This document shows, one piece after another, positions 28,236-37,696 of a stretch of 64,000 nt of DNA. The DNA comes from Actinomycetospora chiangmaiensis DSM 45062 (GTDB lineage: Bacteria > Actinomycetota > Actinomycetes > Mycobacteriales > Pseudonocardiaceae). A program made the translations under genes and the position numbers. The stretch's first letter is position 1, and each line of letters begins with the position of its first letter. The stretch covers positions 215,124-279,123 of the forward strand of contig NZ_KB903245.1 in NCBI RefSeq assembly GCF_000379625.1, given 5' to 3'. Below the pieces are notes generated by a model. It saw nothing but the letters and a program-made list of their open reading frames with translations. It was not told the origin of the DNA and searched no databases.

Positions 28236-28880
28236 TCAGGCGACGACGGGCTGCCGCCCCAGCACCTCGGCGATCTGCGCGAGGCTCACGGCGCCCTCGC
28301 GCCGCACCACGGGGTCGGTGCCGGTGAGGTCGACGATCGTCGACCCCGCGTCCGTGGCCATCGGCCCGCCGTCGAGGTAGACCTCCACCAGGTCCCCCAG
28401 CTGCGAGTACGCGTCGGCGCACGTGTGCGGCACCGCTCCCCCGGCGGCGTTCGCGCCGGTGATCGCCATGGGCCCGCACTCGCGCAGCAGCTCCAGCGCC
28501 ACCGGGTGCAGCGGCATGCGCAGCACCACGGTGCCCCGGGTGCGCCCGAGGTCCCAGGCCAACGACGGGGCGTGCGGCAGGACGAGGCTCAGGCCGCCGG
28601 GCCAGAACGCCTCGATGAGGTCGCGGGCGGTGCTCGGCACCACCGACACGAGCCCGTCGATCGTCGACCAGCTCCCGACGAGCACCGGCACCGGCGTCTC
28701 CGGCCCACGCCGCTTGGCCACGAGCAGCTCGCGCACGGCGTTCTGGTCGAAGGCGTCCGCGCCGACGCCGTAGGAGGTGTCGGTGGGCACGACGACGAGC
28801 CGCCCGGCCCGGACCGCCGACTGCGCCGCCGCGAGCCCGGCCGCACGGGTGTCGGGGATGCGGCAGTCGAACGTCGTCAC
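28236..28880 (-). CDS. Stand-alone Sua5/YrdC protein (threonylcarbamoyl-AMP synthase)
   Basis: 214 aa from GTG at 28880, 7 nt after TAGGGT. Sua5/YrdC fold: AGRLVVVPTDTSYGVGADAF, ELLVAKRRGPETPVPVLVGSW, FWPGGLSLVLP, GPMAITGANAAGGAVPHT and DAGSTIVDLTGTDPVVRREGA. It lies directly after prmC, the conserved position of sua5 (Rv1301) in Actinobacteria. The organism therefore has two YrdC-type domains within 2.5 kb; which one makes threonylcarbamoyl-AMP is unresolved. Confidence 0.92.
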   Translation of the reverse strand: MTTFDCRIPDTRAAGLAAAQSAVRAGRLVVVPTDTSYGVGADAFDQNAVRELLVAKRRGPETPVPVLVGSWSTIDGLVSVVPSTARDLIEAFWPGGLSLVLPHAPSLAWDLGRTRGTVVLRMPLHPVALELLRECGPMAITGANAAGGAVPHTCADAYSQLGDLVEVYLDGGPMATDAGSTIVDLTGTDPVVRREGAVSLAQIAEVLGRQPVVA

Positions 28881-28887
28881 GGGGCCG

Positions 28888-28893
28888 ACCCTA
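28888..28893 (-). promoter_or_regulatory. -10 hexamer (TAGGGT) for the stand-alone sua5 gene
   Basis: TANNNT match 7 nt before the GTG, in the 67-bp gap after prmC. Confidence 0.5.
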
Positions 28894-28947
28894 GCGATCG
28901 CGGGCGCGTGGATGGCGGCCCGACCGGTGATCATGGCCGGGGACCGC

Positions 28948-29799
28948 TCAGGCCCGCGTGCCCACGGCCACCCGCGGCCGTCCGGTCAGGTCGAGGCGGG
29001 TGCCCAGGGCGGTGAAGCCCGCGGCGCGGAGGACCGCCAGCACGTCGTCGGCGTGCGACTCGTCGTGCTCCACGGCCACGCGGCCCCCGGGCCGCAGCAG
29101 CCGGGCCGCCGTCAGGGCGAGCGGTCGGATCACGTCGAGCCCGTCGGCCCCGCCGAACACGGCCCGGGCGGGGTCGTGGCCGACCTCGGGCGAGACCGGG
29201 GTGCCGGCGGGCACGTAGGGCGGGTTGGCCACCAGGAGGTCCACCGTGCCGTCCAGGTCCGCCAGCGTGTCCGGGGCGGTCACGTCGCCCTCGACGAGGG
29301 TCGCGCCCGACCCGGCGAGGTTGCGGTCCGCCCAGGTGAGCGCGGCCGGGTCGGCCTCGACGGCCCACACCGCGGCGTCGGGACGGGCGACGGCCAGCGC
29401 GAGGGCCAGCGCGCCGGAGCCCGTGCAGAGGTCGACGACGACGGGGGTCGCGGTGCCCCGCAGGCTCGCGACGCCCTCGGTGAGCAGCACCTCCGTCTCG
29501 GGCCGCGGGACGAACACCCCGGGACCCACCGCCACCGACACCGGTCCGAGCACCGCCGACCCCACGACGTGCTGCAGCGGCTCCCGCGCCGCCCGCCGCG
29601 CGACCAGCTCGTCGAGGCGGCGGGAGGCCTCGTCGTCGAGATCGGGGGCCAGCACCAGCCGGGTGCGGGGGATGCCGAGCACGTGGGCGGCGAGGAGTTC
29701 GGCGTCGACGCGGGGGCTGTCGAGCCCGGCCGCCGCGAGGCGCGCCGCCGCGGCCGCGACGCGCGTCCGGGTCGGGTGGGTCCCCGTCGACGAGGTCAC
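28948..29799 (-). CDS. prmC: Peptide chain release factor N5-glutamine methyltransferase
   Basis: 283 aa. Methylates the Gln of the GGQ motif in release factors using SAM. Motif [17 protein letters not shown], the substrate-binding NPPYVPAGT, and RPETEVLL are present. The start overlaps the prfA stop by 4 bp, so substrate and modifying enzyme are translated together. Confidence 0.95.
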   Translation of the reverse strand: MTSSTGTHPTRTRVAAAAARLAAAGLDSPRVDAELLAAHVLGIPRTRLVLAPDLDDEASRRLDELVARRAAREPLQHVVGSAVLGPVSVAVGPGVFVPRPETEVLLTEGVASLRGTATPVVVDLCTGSGALALALAVARPDAAVWAVEADPAALTWADRNLAGSGATLVEGDVTAPDTLADLDGTVDLLVANPPYVPAGTPVSPEVGHDPARAVFGGADGLDVIRPLALTAARLLRPGGRVAVEHDESHADDVLAVLRAAGFTALGTRLDLTGRPRVAVGTRA

Positions 29800-30893
29800 C
29801 CCCGCGCCTCCTCGCTCGCGGCCGTCGCGAGCCGCTCGGCCCGGTCCGCGGCGCGCAGCGCGTCGAGGACCCCGCCCAGCTCGCCGTCGAGCACCCGGTC
29901 GAGGTCGTGGGACTTGTAGCCGATGCGGTGGTCGGAGATGCGGTTCTCCGGGAAGTTGTAGGTCCGCACCCGCTCGGAGCGGTCGACCGTGCGGACCTGG
30001 CTGCGGCGGTCGGCGGACGCCGCCTCGGCCTGCTTCTCGTCGGCGATCGCCTGCAGCCGGGACCGCAGCACGTCCATCGCGCGGGCCTTGTTCTGCAGCT
30101 GCGACCGCTCGTTCTGGCAGCTCACGACGACGCCGGTCGGCAGGTGGGTGATCCGGACGGCGGAGTCCGTGGTGTTGACGCCCTGCCCGCCCTTGCCCGA
30201 CGAGCGGAACACGTCGATGCGCAGGTCCTTCTCGTCGATCTCGACGTCGGGGGCCTCCTCGGCCTCCGGGTACACCAGGACGCCGGCCGCGGAGGTGTGG
30301 ATGCGGCCCTGCGACTCGGTGACGGGCACCCGCTGCACGCGGTGCACGCCGCCCTCGTACTTGAACCAGGCCCAGACCCCGTCGGGGTCGTTGCCCGGGG
30401 CGGTGACGGTGACCGTGACGTCCTTGAACCCGCCGAGGTCGGACTCCGTCGCGGAGAGCACCGCGACCTTCCAGCCCCGTCGCTCGGCGTAGCGCGAGTA
30501 CATCCGCAGCAGGTCGCCCGCGAACAGGGCGGACTCCTCGCCGCCCTCGCCGGACTTCACCTCGACGACCACGTCGTGCGAGTCCGCGGGGTCGCGCGGG
30601 ACGAGCAGCTCGGAGAGGCGGTCGCGCAGCGTCTCGACGGTCCCGTGCAACGCGTCGGCCTCGGCCGCGAACGCCGGGTCCTCCCCGGCGAGCTCCCGGG
30701 CGTCGGCGAGGTCGGCCTCGGCGCGCTCGAGCTCGCCGGCGGTGCTGACGATCGGCGCGAGCTCGGCGTAGCGGCGCCCCAGCCGACGGGCCAGGGCCTG
30801 GTCGGCGTGCACGTCGGGGTCAGCCAGGCGTGCCTCCAGCCCGGCGTGCTCCTCGACGAGCGCCCGGACCGAGTTGTCGGCCACCGATGTCAT
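29796..30893 (-). CDS. prfA: Peptide chain release factor 1
   Basis: 365 aa. Recognises UAA/UAG stop codons. The domain containing the GGQ motif ([19 protein letters not shown]), [21 protein letters not shown] and the C-terminal [20 protein letters not shown] are intact. A typical AGGAGAAG ribosome-binding site precedes ATG at 30893. Confidence 0.97.
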   Translation of the reverse strand: MTSVADNSVRALVEEHAGLEARLADPDVHADQALARRLGRRYAELAPIVSTAGELERAEADLADARELAGEDPAFAAEADALHGTVETLRDRLSELLVPRDPADSHDVVVEVKSGEGGEESALFAGDLLRMYSRYAERRGWKVAVLSATESDLGGFKDVTVTVTAPGNDPDGVWAWFKYEGGVHRVQRVPVTESQGRIHTSAAGVLVYPEAEEAPDVEIDEKDLRIDVFRSSGKGGQGVNTTDSAVRITHLPTGVVVSCQNERSQLQNKARAMDVLRSRLQAIADEKQAEAASADRRSQVRTVDRSERVRTYNFPENRISDHRIGYKSHDLDRVLDGELGGVLDALRAADRAERLATAASEEARG

Positions 30894-30935
30894 GGTCTTC
30901 TCCTGCTCCCCCGCGGGTGTCCTGTGAACGCACGA

Positions 30936-30978
30936 ACGCCCGCCGCCGCCCGCCCGGAGGCGGGACGACGACGGGCGT
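30936..30978. terminator. GC-rich hairpin between rpmE and prfA
   Basis: Arms acgcccg.../...cgggcgt with an inner cccgcc/ggcggg pairing, starting 9 bp after the rpmE stop. Probably an rpmE terminator or attenuator. Confidence 0.65.
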
Positions 30979-30986
30979 CGAGGGAG

Positions 30987-31199
30987 CTACTTGGAGCGCT
31001 TGCCGTACCGCGCCTCGAAGCGGGCGATGCGGCCGCCGGTGTCCAGGATGCGCTGCTTGCCGGTGTAGAACGGGTGGCACGCCGAGCAGGTCTCGACGGT
31101 GATGTTGCCGCCCGCCTTGGTGCTGCGCGTGGTGAACGAGCTCCCGCAGCTGCAGAGCACCGTGGTGTCGACGTACTCGGGGTGGATCCCGGACTTCAT
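30987..31199 (-). CDS. rpmE: 50S ribosomal protein L31 (zinc-binding form)
   Basis: 70 aa from ATG at 31199 ([16 protein letters not shown]). The four zinc-ligand cysteines are in LCSCGSSF and [12 protein letters not shown], so this is the C+ form rather than the zinc-independent paralogue made under Zur control. The AGAGGACC leader contains a ribosome-binding site. It lies between rho and prfA as in mycobacteria, apart from the inserted sortase pair. Confidence 0.97.
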   Translation of the reverse strand: MKSGIHPEYVDTTVLCSCGSSFTTRSTKAGGNITVETCSACHPFYTGKQRILDTGGRIARFEARYGKRSK

Positions 31200-31481
31200 G
31201 TGGCTGGTCCTCTCATCATGGGCCGCCGGGTCCCCAGGGAGCGCGTGAGTGCTCGTGGGGTGAACCGGAGGCAACTGTGCCACCGGGCATTCTCTCAGGA
31301 CTGCCCGCTGGTCCCTGTAACCGGCCCGCCCCCGGCGTTGTTCCCGGGCGCGCCTTCGCTCCCGGCCCCGGTCCGGTTCGCGATTTGTGACGGTTTACCT
31401 GACCCGAACAGGTCAGGGCGCTGGGCCGGAAGTAGGGGCGACACCCGGCGCCGACGCCGGGACCGACTCAGGGAGCACGAC
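31200..31481. promoter_or_regulatory. Divergent control region between rpmE and the secreted-protein gene
   Basis: About 280 bp with no reading frame. It contains a perfect 7-bp inverted repeat, CCTGACC-6 nt-GGTCAGG, at 31398-31417, the best operator candidate, about 65 bp upstream of the + gene. A GC-rich purine tract and GGGAG ribosome-binding site immediately precede the ATG at 31482. Confidence 0.5.
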
Positions 31482-32291
31482 ATGTCCTTGCGGACCACCG
31501 CCGTCGCCACGCTGGCCGCCCTGGCCCTCACCGGGCTCGCCGCCACCCCGGCGCTCGCCCAGACCCCGCCGCCGGTCGCGACCATCCCCAGCCTCACCGG
31601 ACAGAGCACCTCGGTGAAGCTCGACTCCGGCTTCACCGGCGCCCTGTCCTCGCTCGGCGTCACCCCCGCACCGACCGGCAACGCGACCGTCAAGGACGGC
31701 GTCGCCTCGTTCCCGATCACCGGCGGCAACGTCACCGTCTACAAGCCGGGCGAGGTCACCCCCTACGTCCAGGGGATGATCATGCACGACGGTTCGGGCC
31801 TGTCCCTGACCAAGGGCGACACCAAGGTCACCCTCGAGAACTTCGTGATCGACCCGGGTCAGCCGGCCACCCTCAAGGGCAAGGTCCTTGCGAACGGCCA
31901 GACCGTGGCCGACTCGGTCACCCTGTTCGACCTCGACGGCTCGACCCTCAAGCCGATCACCACCGACGCCTCGGCCGGCACCGCCACGCTGACCGGCACC
32001 ACCGTGCGCCTGTCGAACGACGCCGCCGCCGCGCTGGGCAAGGCCTTCTCCACCGACGCGATCAAGGGCGGGCTCACCGTCGGCATCGCGACCATCGTCG
32101 TGAACCTGCCGGGCTCGAAGGGCGGCTCGGGCATGCCCGGTGCCATGCCGCAGGGCGGCGCCGAGACCGGTGGCGGCAGCACGGCCACCGGCGGCATCGA
32201 CCCCGCGCTGCTCGCGGGCGGCGTGCTCACCCTCACGGTGGTCGGCGGGGCGCTCGTGGTCGTCCGGCGCCGTGCCGGCGCCCGCGGCTGA
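31482..32291 (+). CDS. Secreted, C-terminally anchored surface protein next to a class F sortase
   Basis: 269 aa. Signal peptide MSLRTTAVATLAALALTGLAATPALA (cleavage after ALA, about residue 26), a beta-rich extracellular region (residues 30-210, repeated TVKDGVASFPITGG and ATLKGKVLANGQTV style), a Gly/Met/Pro-rich linker with GAETGGG, then a transmembrane helix (LLAGGVLTLTVVGGALVVV) and a basic RRRAGARG tail. This is the layout of a sortase substrate, but there is no canonical LPXTG; GAETG resembles the LAXTG-type motif only loosely. Its gene is followed by a hairpin and then a class F sortase. Function of the surface domain unknown. Confidence 0.8.
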   Translation: MSLRTTAVATLAALALTGLAATPALAQTPPPVATIPSLTGQSTSVKLDSGFTGALSSLGVTPAPTGNATVKDGVASFPITGGNVTVYKPGEVTPYVQGMIMHDGSGLSLTKGDTKVTLENFVIDPGQPATLKGKVLANGQTVADSVTLFDLDGSTLKPITTDASAGTATLTGTTVRLSNDAAAALGKAFSTDAIKGGLTVGIATIVVNLPGSKGGSGMPGAMPQGGAETGGGSTATGGIDPALLAGGVLTLTVVGGALVVVRRRAGARG

Positions 32292-32305
32292 TCGAGTCCC
32301 TTCCT

Positions 32306-32339
32306 GACGACGGGTGTCCCGGCCGGGGCACCCGTCGTC
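32306..32339. terminator. Hairpin after the surface-protein gene
   Basis: Perfect arms gacgacgggtgtcccgg (complement ends ...cgtcgtc) directly followed by a pyrimidine-rich stretch. It lies 14 bp after the stop and before the sortase gene, so it may uncouple the two genes or only attenuate. Confidence 0.7.
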
Positions 32340-32361
32340 CGTTTCTCCCTGGAGCACCCCG

Positions 32362-32997
32362 ATGACCGTCCGCAGCCGCATCGTGATCGCGCTGCTCGCC
32401 GTGGTGGGCATGGTCGGTGTGGTCCTCGTGGTCCTCGGCCTGACGGCGGGTCCGCGCAGCGCCGCCCCGGTGGCGACCGCGGAGACCCGCGCGCCGGTCA
32501 CGGTGTCGGCCACCCCGCCTCCCGCCCCGGTACGGCTGCCGGCATCACCGCCGACGCGGATCGCCATCCCGGCGATCGGCGTCGACTCCGTGGTCAACCC
32601 GAGCGGGCTGAACCCGGACGGGACGCTCCAGGTGCCGGCGCCGGGCCCGCGTTACGACCAGGCGGCCTGGTACACCGGCTCCGCCTCCCCCGGCCAGGAC
32701 GGCCCCTCGGTGATCCTCGGACACATCGACTCCGCGAAGAACGGGCCGTCGGTGTTCTACCGGCTCGCGCAGCTGCGCCCGCTCGACGAGTTCACGGTGA
32801 CCCGGGCCGACGGCGTGGTGCTGGTGTTCCGGGTCAACTCGGTGCAGCAGTACCCGAAGGACGCCTTCCCGAGCCAGGAGGTCTACGGACCCACCCCGCG
32901 GCCCGAGATGCGGCTCATCACCTGCGGTGGGGCGTTCGACGACAGCACCCGGTCCTACCGGGACAACACGGTGGTCTACGCGAGCCGGATCGCCTGA
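32362..32997 (+). CDS. Class F sortase
   Basis: 211 aa from ATG with a GGAG site. One N-terminal membrane anchor (VIALLAVVGMVGVVLVVLGLTAG), a Pro/Thr-rich linker (about 35-65), then a sortase beta-barrel with catalytic His (VILGHIDSAKNGPSVFYRL), Cys (MRLITCGGAFD) and Arg (STRSYRDNTVVYAS). This catalytic spacing and the ending are those of actinobacterial class F sortases, which attach or process proteins on the cell exterior. The neighbouring surface protein is the obvious candidate substrate. Confidence 0.9.
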   Translation: MTVRSRIVIALLAVVGMVGVVLVVLGLTAGPRSAAPVATAETRAPVTVSATPPPAPVRLPASPPTRIAIPAIGVDSVVNPSGLNPDGTLQVPAPGPRYDQAAWYTGSASPGQDGPSVILGHIDSAKNGPSVFYRLAQLRPLDEFTVTRADGVVLVFRVNSVQQYPKDAFPSQEVYGPTPRPEMRLITCGGAFDDSTRSYRDNTVVYASRIA

Positions 32998-33009
32998 GCG
33001 CCGCCCCGA

Positions 33010-33059
33010 TGTGGCTTACCCGCCACTGGACGCCGGCATTGACGCTCCGCTGTCACCGG
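33010..33059 (+). repeat. Dispersed repeat (gccactggacgccggca type), copy B
   Basis: Shares the 17-bp core (33022-33038) and surrounding bases with the copy at 7785-7836 on the opposite strand. It occupies the gap right after the sortase gene. Confidence 0.75.
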
Positions 33060-33069
33060 GGAGTACCCG

Positions 33070-33115
33070 CACGACGACGGGCCCTGCCGCAGCTGCGGCA
33101 GGGCCCGTCGTCGTG
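33070..33115. terminator. Perfect 46-bp palindrome between sortase and rho genes
   Basis: 23-bp arms with no loop (cacgacgacgggccctgccg...). It lies between convergent genes, 12 bp from the rho stop. Likely a bidirectional terminator. Confidence 0.85.
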
Positions 33116-33126
33116 GGAGGGACGGA

Positions 33127-35379
33127 CTACTCGTCGTCCTTCGTCGGCATCGTCTTCGCGACCGACATGAGGAACTCGATGTTGGTCCGCGTCTTGCGCA
33201 GCCGGTCGAGGATCAGCTCGATGGCCTGCTGCGAGTCGAGCGCGGCCAGCACCCGGCGCAGCTTGTGGGTCACGGCCCGCTCGTCGGGCGAGAGGAGGAG
33301 CTCCTCCTTGCGCGTGGACGAGGCGTCCGGGTCGATCGCCGGGAAGATGCGCTTGTCGGCGAGCTTCCGGTCGAGCTTGAGCTCGGCGTTGCCGGTGCCC
33401 TTGAACTCCTCGAAGATCACCGTGTCCATCGTCGAGCCGGTCTCGACCAGCGCCGTCGCGAAGATGGTCAGCGAGCCGCCGTCCTCGATGTTGCGCGCCG
33501 CCCCGAGGAACCGCTTCGGCGGGTAGAGCGCGGTCGAGTCGACACCGCCGGACAGGATGCGGCCCGACGCCGGCGCGGCCAGGTTGTAGGCCCGGCCGAG
33601 GCGGGTGATCGAGTCGAGCAGCACGACGACGTCGTGGCCCTGCTCGACCAGGCGCTTCGCCCGCTCGATCGACAGCTCCGCGACCGAGGTGTGGTCCGAC
33701 GGCGGCCGGTCGAAGGTCGAGGCGATGACCTCGCCCTTCACCGTCCGCTGCATGTCGGTGACCTCCTCCGGGCGCTCGTCGACGAGCACGACCATGAGGT
33801 GGACCTCGGGGTTGTTCGTGGTGATCGCGTTGGCGATCGCCTGCAGCACCATCGTCTTGCCGGCCTTCGGCGGCGAGACGATCAGGGCGCGCTGCCCCTT
33901 GCCGACCGGCATGACCAGGTCGATCACGCGGGTGGACAGCAGGTGCGGCTCGGTCTCGAGGCGCAGCCGCTCGTTGGGGTAGAGCGGCGTGAGCTTGGTG
34001 AACTCGGGACGGCGCTTCGCCTGCTCCGGGTCCAGCCCGTTGATCGAGTCGACGCGGACCAGCGGGTTGAACTTCTGCCGGTTCTGCTCGTTCTCACGCT
34101 GCTGGCGGACCTGACCGGTGACGGCGTCGCCGCGGCGCAGCCCGTACTTGCGCACGAGCGAGAGCGAGACGTAGACGTCGTTCGGGCCGGCCATGTAGCC
34201 CGACGTGCGGACGAACGCGTAGTTGTCCAGCACGTCGAGGATGCCCGCGACCGGAATGAGGACGTCGTCGTCGCGGACCTCGGGCTCGCGGGTGTCCTGC
34301 GGGCCGTCCTGCCCGCCCCCGCGCTCGTTGCGGTTGCGGCGACGGTCGCGGAAGCGCCGACCGCGCCGACGGCCACCGCCGTCCTCGTCCTCGTCGTCGT
34401 CCACGCGCTGCTGGCCCTGCTGGTCGCGACCCTGCTGGTCGCGACCCTGCTGGTCCCGGTTCTGCTGGTCCCGGCCCTGCTGGTCCCGCTGCTGCTGGTC
34501 GCGGTTCTGCTGGCGGTCGCCGCGGCCCTGGCCGTTGCGGCGCCGGCCGCCGCGGTCGCCGTCGTCGTCCCCGTCGGCGTCGCGGTCGGGCCCCTGGTCG
34601 CGGTCCTGGCCCTGCTGATCACGGCCCTGCTGCTGGTCGCGGCCCTGCTGGTCGCGGCCCTGGCCGCGGTCGCCGCGGCCCTGCTGGCGGTCGCGGCCGC
34701 TCCGGTCGCCCCGGTCCTGCTCCGTCGCACGACGGTCCTGGCGGCCCTCGTCCTCGCGCGGCGCCTGCTCCGGCGCCTCGGCCGGTGCCGCGACGGCGCT
34801 CACCTCGGGCTCGGCCCCTGCCGGGGCGGCGTCCTCGGACCCGGCCGCGGGCCCCGCGTCGCGTCGTGCGCTGCGCCGACGGCGCGACGGCTTGTCGGAC
34901 GGCGCGTCCTCGGCGGTCGCGTCGGCAGCGACCGGCTCGGCAGCGGCGGGCTCGGCCGCCGGCTGCCCGAGCGCCGCGTCGGCGTCCGCGGCGGGCGCGT
35001 CGGTGGCGGCGGTGACCGCGTCCGCGGTGCTCAGCGCCTCGGCGGGCTGCTCCGGCTCGGCGTCCGGGGTCACGGCCCGGCGCCGGCTCGCGCGGCGGCG
35101 GGCGGGCTTCTCCTCGGCCGGGGCCGCCTCGGCCGGAGCCTCCTCGGCGGCGGCCTGCTCGACGGGGCCCTCCCCGAGCGGGAGCTGGGCGGCGCCGGCC
35201 TGCCGCTTCTTGATCTCCTCGATGAGGTCACCCCGGCGCATGCCGGTGGTGTCGGTGACGCCGAGCGTCCCGGCGAGCTCGCGCAGCTCGGCGAGCACCA
35301 TCCCGGATACACCTCCACGGCGGCGACGTTCGGTGCCGGCGGGGGCGGCGTCGGGGGTGATGACGTCGGTTTCGGTCAC
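33127..35379 (-). CDS. rho: Transcription termination factor Rho with large disordered insertion
   Basis: 750 aa from GTG at 35379 (AAGGA site upstream), versus about 420 in E. coli. After an N-terminal SAP-like helix region ([13 protein letters not shown]...[12 protein letters not shown], about 28-60) there are about 300 residues of disordered sequence: Ala/Glu/Pro-rich, then Arg/Asp/Gln/Gly-rich (about 240-326, many RDQQG units). The RNA-binding domain starts near [16 protein letters not shown] (about 375). The ATPase has Walker [13 protein letters not shown] (about 500) and [36 protein letters not shown]. Ends ...[10 protein letters not shown]. Hexameric RNA helicase that ends transcription; such insertions occur in high-GC Rho proteins. 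Confidence 0.97.
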   Translation of the reverse strand: MTETDVITPDAAPAGTERRRRGGVSGMVLAELRELAGTLGVTDTTGMRRGDLIEEIKKRQAGAAQLPLGEGPVEQAAAEEAPAEAAPAEEKPARRRASRRRAVTPDAEPEQPAEALSTADAVTAATDAPAADADAALGQPAAEPAAAEPVAADATAEDAPSDKPSRRRRSARRDAGPAAGSEDAAPAGAEPEVSAVAAPAEAPEQAPREDEGRQDRRATEQDRGDRSGRDRQQGRGDRGQGRDQQGRDQQQGRDQQGQDRDQGPDRDADGDDDGDRGGRRRNGQGRGDRQQNRDQQQRDQQGRDQQNRDQQGRDQQGRDQQGQQRVDDDEDEDGGGRRRGRRFRDRRRNRNERGGGQDGPQDTREPEVRDDDVLIPVAGILDVLDNYAFVRTSGYMAGPNDVYVSLSLVRKYGLRRGDAVTGQVRQQRENEQNRQKFNPLVRVDSINGLDPEQAKRRPEFTKLTPLYPNERLRLETEPHLLSTRVIDLVMPVGKGQRALIVSPPKAGKTMVLQAIANAITTNNPEVHLMVVLVDERPEEVTDMQRTVKGEVIASTFDRPPSDHTSVAELSIERAKRLVEQGHDVVVLLDSITRLGRAYNLAAPASGRILSGGVDSTALYPPKRFLGAARNIEDGGSLTIFATALVETGSTMDTVIFEEFKGTGNAELKLDRKLADKRIFPAIDPDASSTRKEELLLSPDERAVTHKLRRVLAALDSQQAIELILDRLRKTRTNIEFLMSVAKTMPTKDDE

Positions 35380-35704
35380 GCAGGTCCTTCCTGGACCGGC
35401 CGGGGACTCCTCATCCCGGGCCAGCGGACGTGTCCGCACGCATTCGGGCGCGCGAATCCACTGCAACGCCGCGTCGAGGGAGCAGAACGAGGTGGATCGG
35501 CGTCCCCGGAGCAGGCACGTTGCGGAACTTCTGAGAGGCAACGACCGTGCACGACCCGTCCGAGAAGCGGAGCGGGGAAGACCGTCCCGGGATCCCCGGG
35601 ACGTGGCACCGGCGCGGATCACGCTGGTCGCTGTCGGTGCTCACACTAGCCCCAGCGACACAGGTGGGCAACAACCGGGTCGCACGAGGGGGATCGGGTC
35701 CCGA
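35380..35704. promoter_or_regulatory. rho leader / thrB-rho intergenic region
   Basis: 325 bp without a gene. It contains a strong hairpin at 35584-35602 (gtcccggg/cccgggac, 3-nt loop) and a weaker one around 35628-35660 (gtcgctg/cagcgac). On the minus strand these follow thrB and precede rho by 200 bp or more, so they may terminate thrB or belong to an autoregulated rho leader. No short leader peptide was identified. Confidence 0.5.
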
Positions 35705-36619
35705 TCAGTCGGTGACGACCGCACCGGCGGTGTCGATCGGGAGCCGGACCGTCTCGAACCCGCTGGTGGGGAGGTCGTCCGGGAGCGGTTCGCCCGTGGT
35801 GAGCGCGAGCACCGTCGGCCCGGCGCCCGAGACCGCGGCCGGGACGCCCGCCGCGCGCAGGGCGTCCACCAGGTCGGCGGTGGCCGGGTAGGCCGGCCGG
35901 CGGTAGGGCTGGTGCAGCCGGTCCTCCGTGGCCGGGAGCAACAGGTGCGGCGCGCGAGTGAGCGCGTGCACCACGAGGGCGGACCGCGAGGCGGTGAACG
36001 CCGCGTCGCCGTGCGGCACCCGGTCGGGCAGCAGGCCACGCGTGGCCTCGGTGGAGCTGGAGTGCTCGGAGACGAACGCGACCGGCACCACGTCGGGGTG
36101 CGGCTCGAGGTGCGCCGCGCGGTACGACCCGGCCGTGCACCACGTGACGACCAGCCCGCCGTACAGACACGCCGCCACGTTGTCGGCGTGGCCGTCGAAG
36201 CGTGCCGCCAGGTCGAGCACGGCCTCGTCGTCGGGAGCCTTGCCGGGGCCGAGCAGCGCGCAGGCCGCGACGATGCCGGCCACCGCGGCGGACGCCGAGG
36301 AGCCCAGCCCGCGGCTGTGCGGGATGACGTTGTGGCAGGTCAGGTGCAGGGGCGGCCGGTCGACCCCGGCGAGGTCGTAGGTCGCGCAGGCCGCCTTGAG
36401 CACGAGGTGCCGCTCGTCGCGGGGCACCCGGCCGGCGCCCTCGCCGTGCACCTCGACGGTGCTCGGGCCCGCGTCGAGCTCGGCCAGCTCGATCTCGTCG
36501 TGCAGCCCCAGCGCGAGGCCGAGCGAGTCGAAGCCCGGCCCGAGGTTGGCCGACGTGGCCGGCACCCGGACCCTGACCCTCCCCGCACCCACGCCGGTCG
36601 CTGCGCCCGCCGCGATCAC
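35705..36619 (-). CDS. thrB: Homoserine kinase
   Basis: 304 aa from GTG immediately after the thrC stop. GHMP kinase that phosphorylates homoserine in threonine synthesis. PATSANLGPGFDSLGLAL and the ATP-binding HSRGLGSSASAAVAG loop are intact; GAGPTVLAL lies near the C-terminus. Third gene of the hom-thrC-thrB operon. Confidence 0.95.
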   Translation of the reverse strand: MIAAGAATGVGAGRVRVRVPATSANLGPGFDSLGLALGLHDEIELAELDAGPSTVEVHGEGAGRVPRDERHLVLKAACATYDLAGVDRPPLHLTCHNVIPHSRGLGSSASAAVAGIVAACALLGPGKAPDDEAVLDLAARFDGHADNVAACLYGGLVVTWCTAGSYRAAHLEPHPDVVPVAFVSEHSSSTEATRGLLPDRVPHGDAAFTASRSALVVHALTRAPHLLLPATEDRLHQPYRRPAYPATADLVDALRAAGVPAAVSGAGPTVLALTTGEPLPDDLPTSGFETVRLPIDTAGAVVTD

Positions 36620-37696
36620 TCAGCCCAGCCCGAGCGCGTCGGCCACCGCGTCGACCCGCTCCGGGACGACGACGGGCTCGGGCACGTCGGCCAGGGCGGT
36701 CCCCGGGTCCTTCAGGCCGTGCCCGGTGACGGTGCAGACCACCAGCCGGCCCGGGCTCAGCTCGCCGGCCGCGGAGCGCGCGAGCAGGCCCGCCACCGAC
36801 GCGGCCGAGGCGGGCTCCACGAAGACGCCCTCCCGGGCGGCCAGCAGCCGATAGGCGGCGAGGATCGCGTCGTCGTCCACCGCGGTGATGCGCCCGCCGG
36901 ACTCGTCGCGGGCGGCGATCGCCCCGTGCCAGGAGGCGGGCGACCCGATGCGGATCGCGGTCGCGATCGTCTCCGGGTGCTTCACGGGCGCCCCCGAGAC
37001 CAGCGGCGAGGCGCCCTCGGCCTGCACCCCGTGCATCTCGGGGGTGGCCTCGACGACACCGTCGCGGTGGTACTCGGTGTAGCCGCGCCAGTAGGCGGTG
37101 ATGTTGCCGGCGTTGCCGACCGGGAGGACGTGCAGGTCGGGCGCACGGCCGAGCTGGTCGCAGATCTCGAACGACGCCGTCTTCTGGCCCTCGATGCGCG
37201 CGGGGTTCACGGAGTTCACCAGCGCGATCGGGTACTCCTCGGCCGCCTTGCGGGCGAGTTCCAGGCACGCGTCGAAGTTGCCCTCGAGCTGCAGGATGCG
37301 GGCGCCGTGGGCGGTGGCCTGGGCGAGCTTGCCCAGCGCGATCTTGCCCTGCGGAACGAGCACCGCGCAGGTCATGTCGGTGCGGGCGGAGTAGGCGGCC
37401 GCCGACGCGGACGTGTTGCCGGTGGAGGCGCAGATGACCGCCTTCGCCCCGCTCGCGGCCGCCTCGGTCATCGCGACCGTCATGCCCCGGTCCTTGAACG
37501 ACCCGGTCGGATTCGCGCCCTCGATCTTGAGGTGGACCTCGCAGCCGGTCAGGGCCGACAGGTGCGGCGCGGGGAGCAGCGGCGTGCCGCCCTCGCGCAG
37601 CGTGACGACGTCCCAGCCGTCCTTCACGTGCGGCATGCGGTCCCGGTAGGCCCGGATGATGCCGGGCCACTCGACGTGGGTACCGAGCAGACTCAC
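36620..37696 (-). CDS. thrC: Threonine synthase
   Basis: 358 aa from GTG overlapping the hom stop (GTGA). PLP enzyme converting O-phosphohomoserine to threonine. The PLP lysine is in [32 protein letters not shown] and the glycine-rich [13 protein letters not shown] phosphate loop are present. Short (type II-like) form usual in Actinobacteria. Confidence 0.96.
   Translation of the reverse strand: MSLLGTHVEWPGIIRAYRDRMPHVKDGWDVVTLREGGTPLLPAPHLSALTGCEVHLKIEGANPTGSFKDRGMTVAMTEAAASGAKAVICASTGNTSASAAAYSARTDMTCAVLVPQGKIALGKLAQATAHGARILQLEGNFDACLELARKAAEEYPIALVNSVNPARIEGQKTASFEICDQLGRAPDLHVLPVGNAGNITAYWRGYTEYHRDGVVEATPEMHGVQAEGASPLVSGAPVKHPETIATAIRIGSPASWHGAIAARDESGGRITAVDDDAILAAYRLLAAREGVFVEPASAASVAGLLARSAAGELSPGRLVVCTVTGHGLKDPGTALADVPEPVVVPERVDAVADALGLG

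Noticed and set aside
33265-35649. Large reading frame (about 794 aa) on the + strand opposite rho
   Set aside because: Antisense shadow of high-GC rho; composition is Leu/Val/Ala/Arg repeats from the reverse of RDQQG codons, with no domain.
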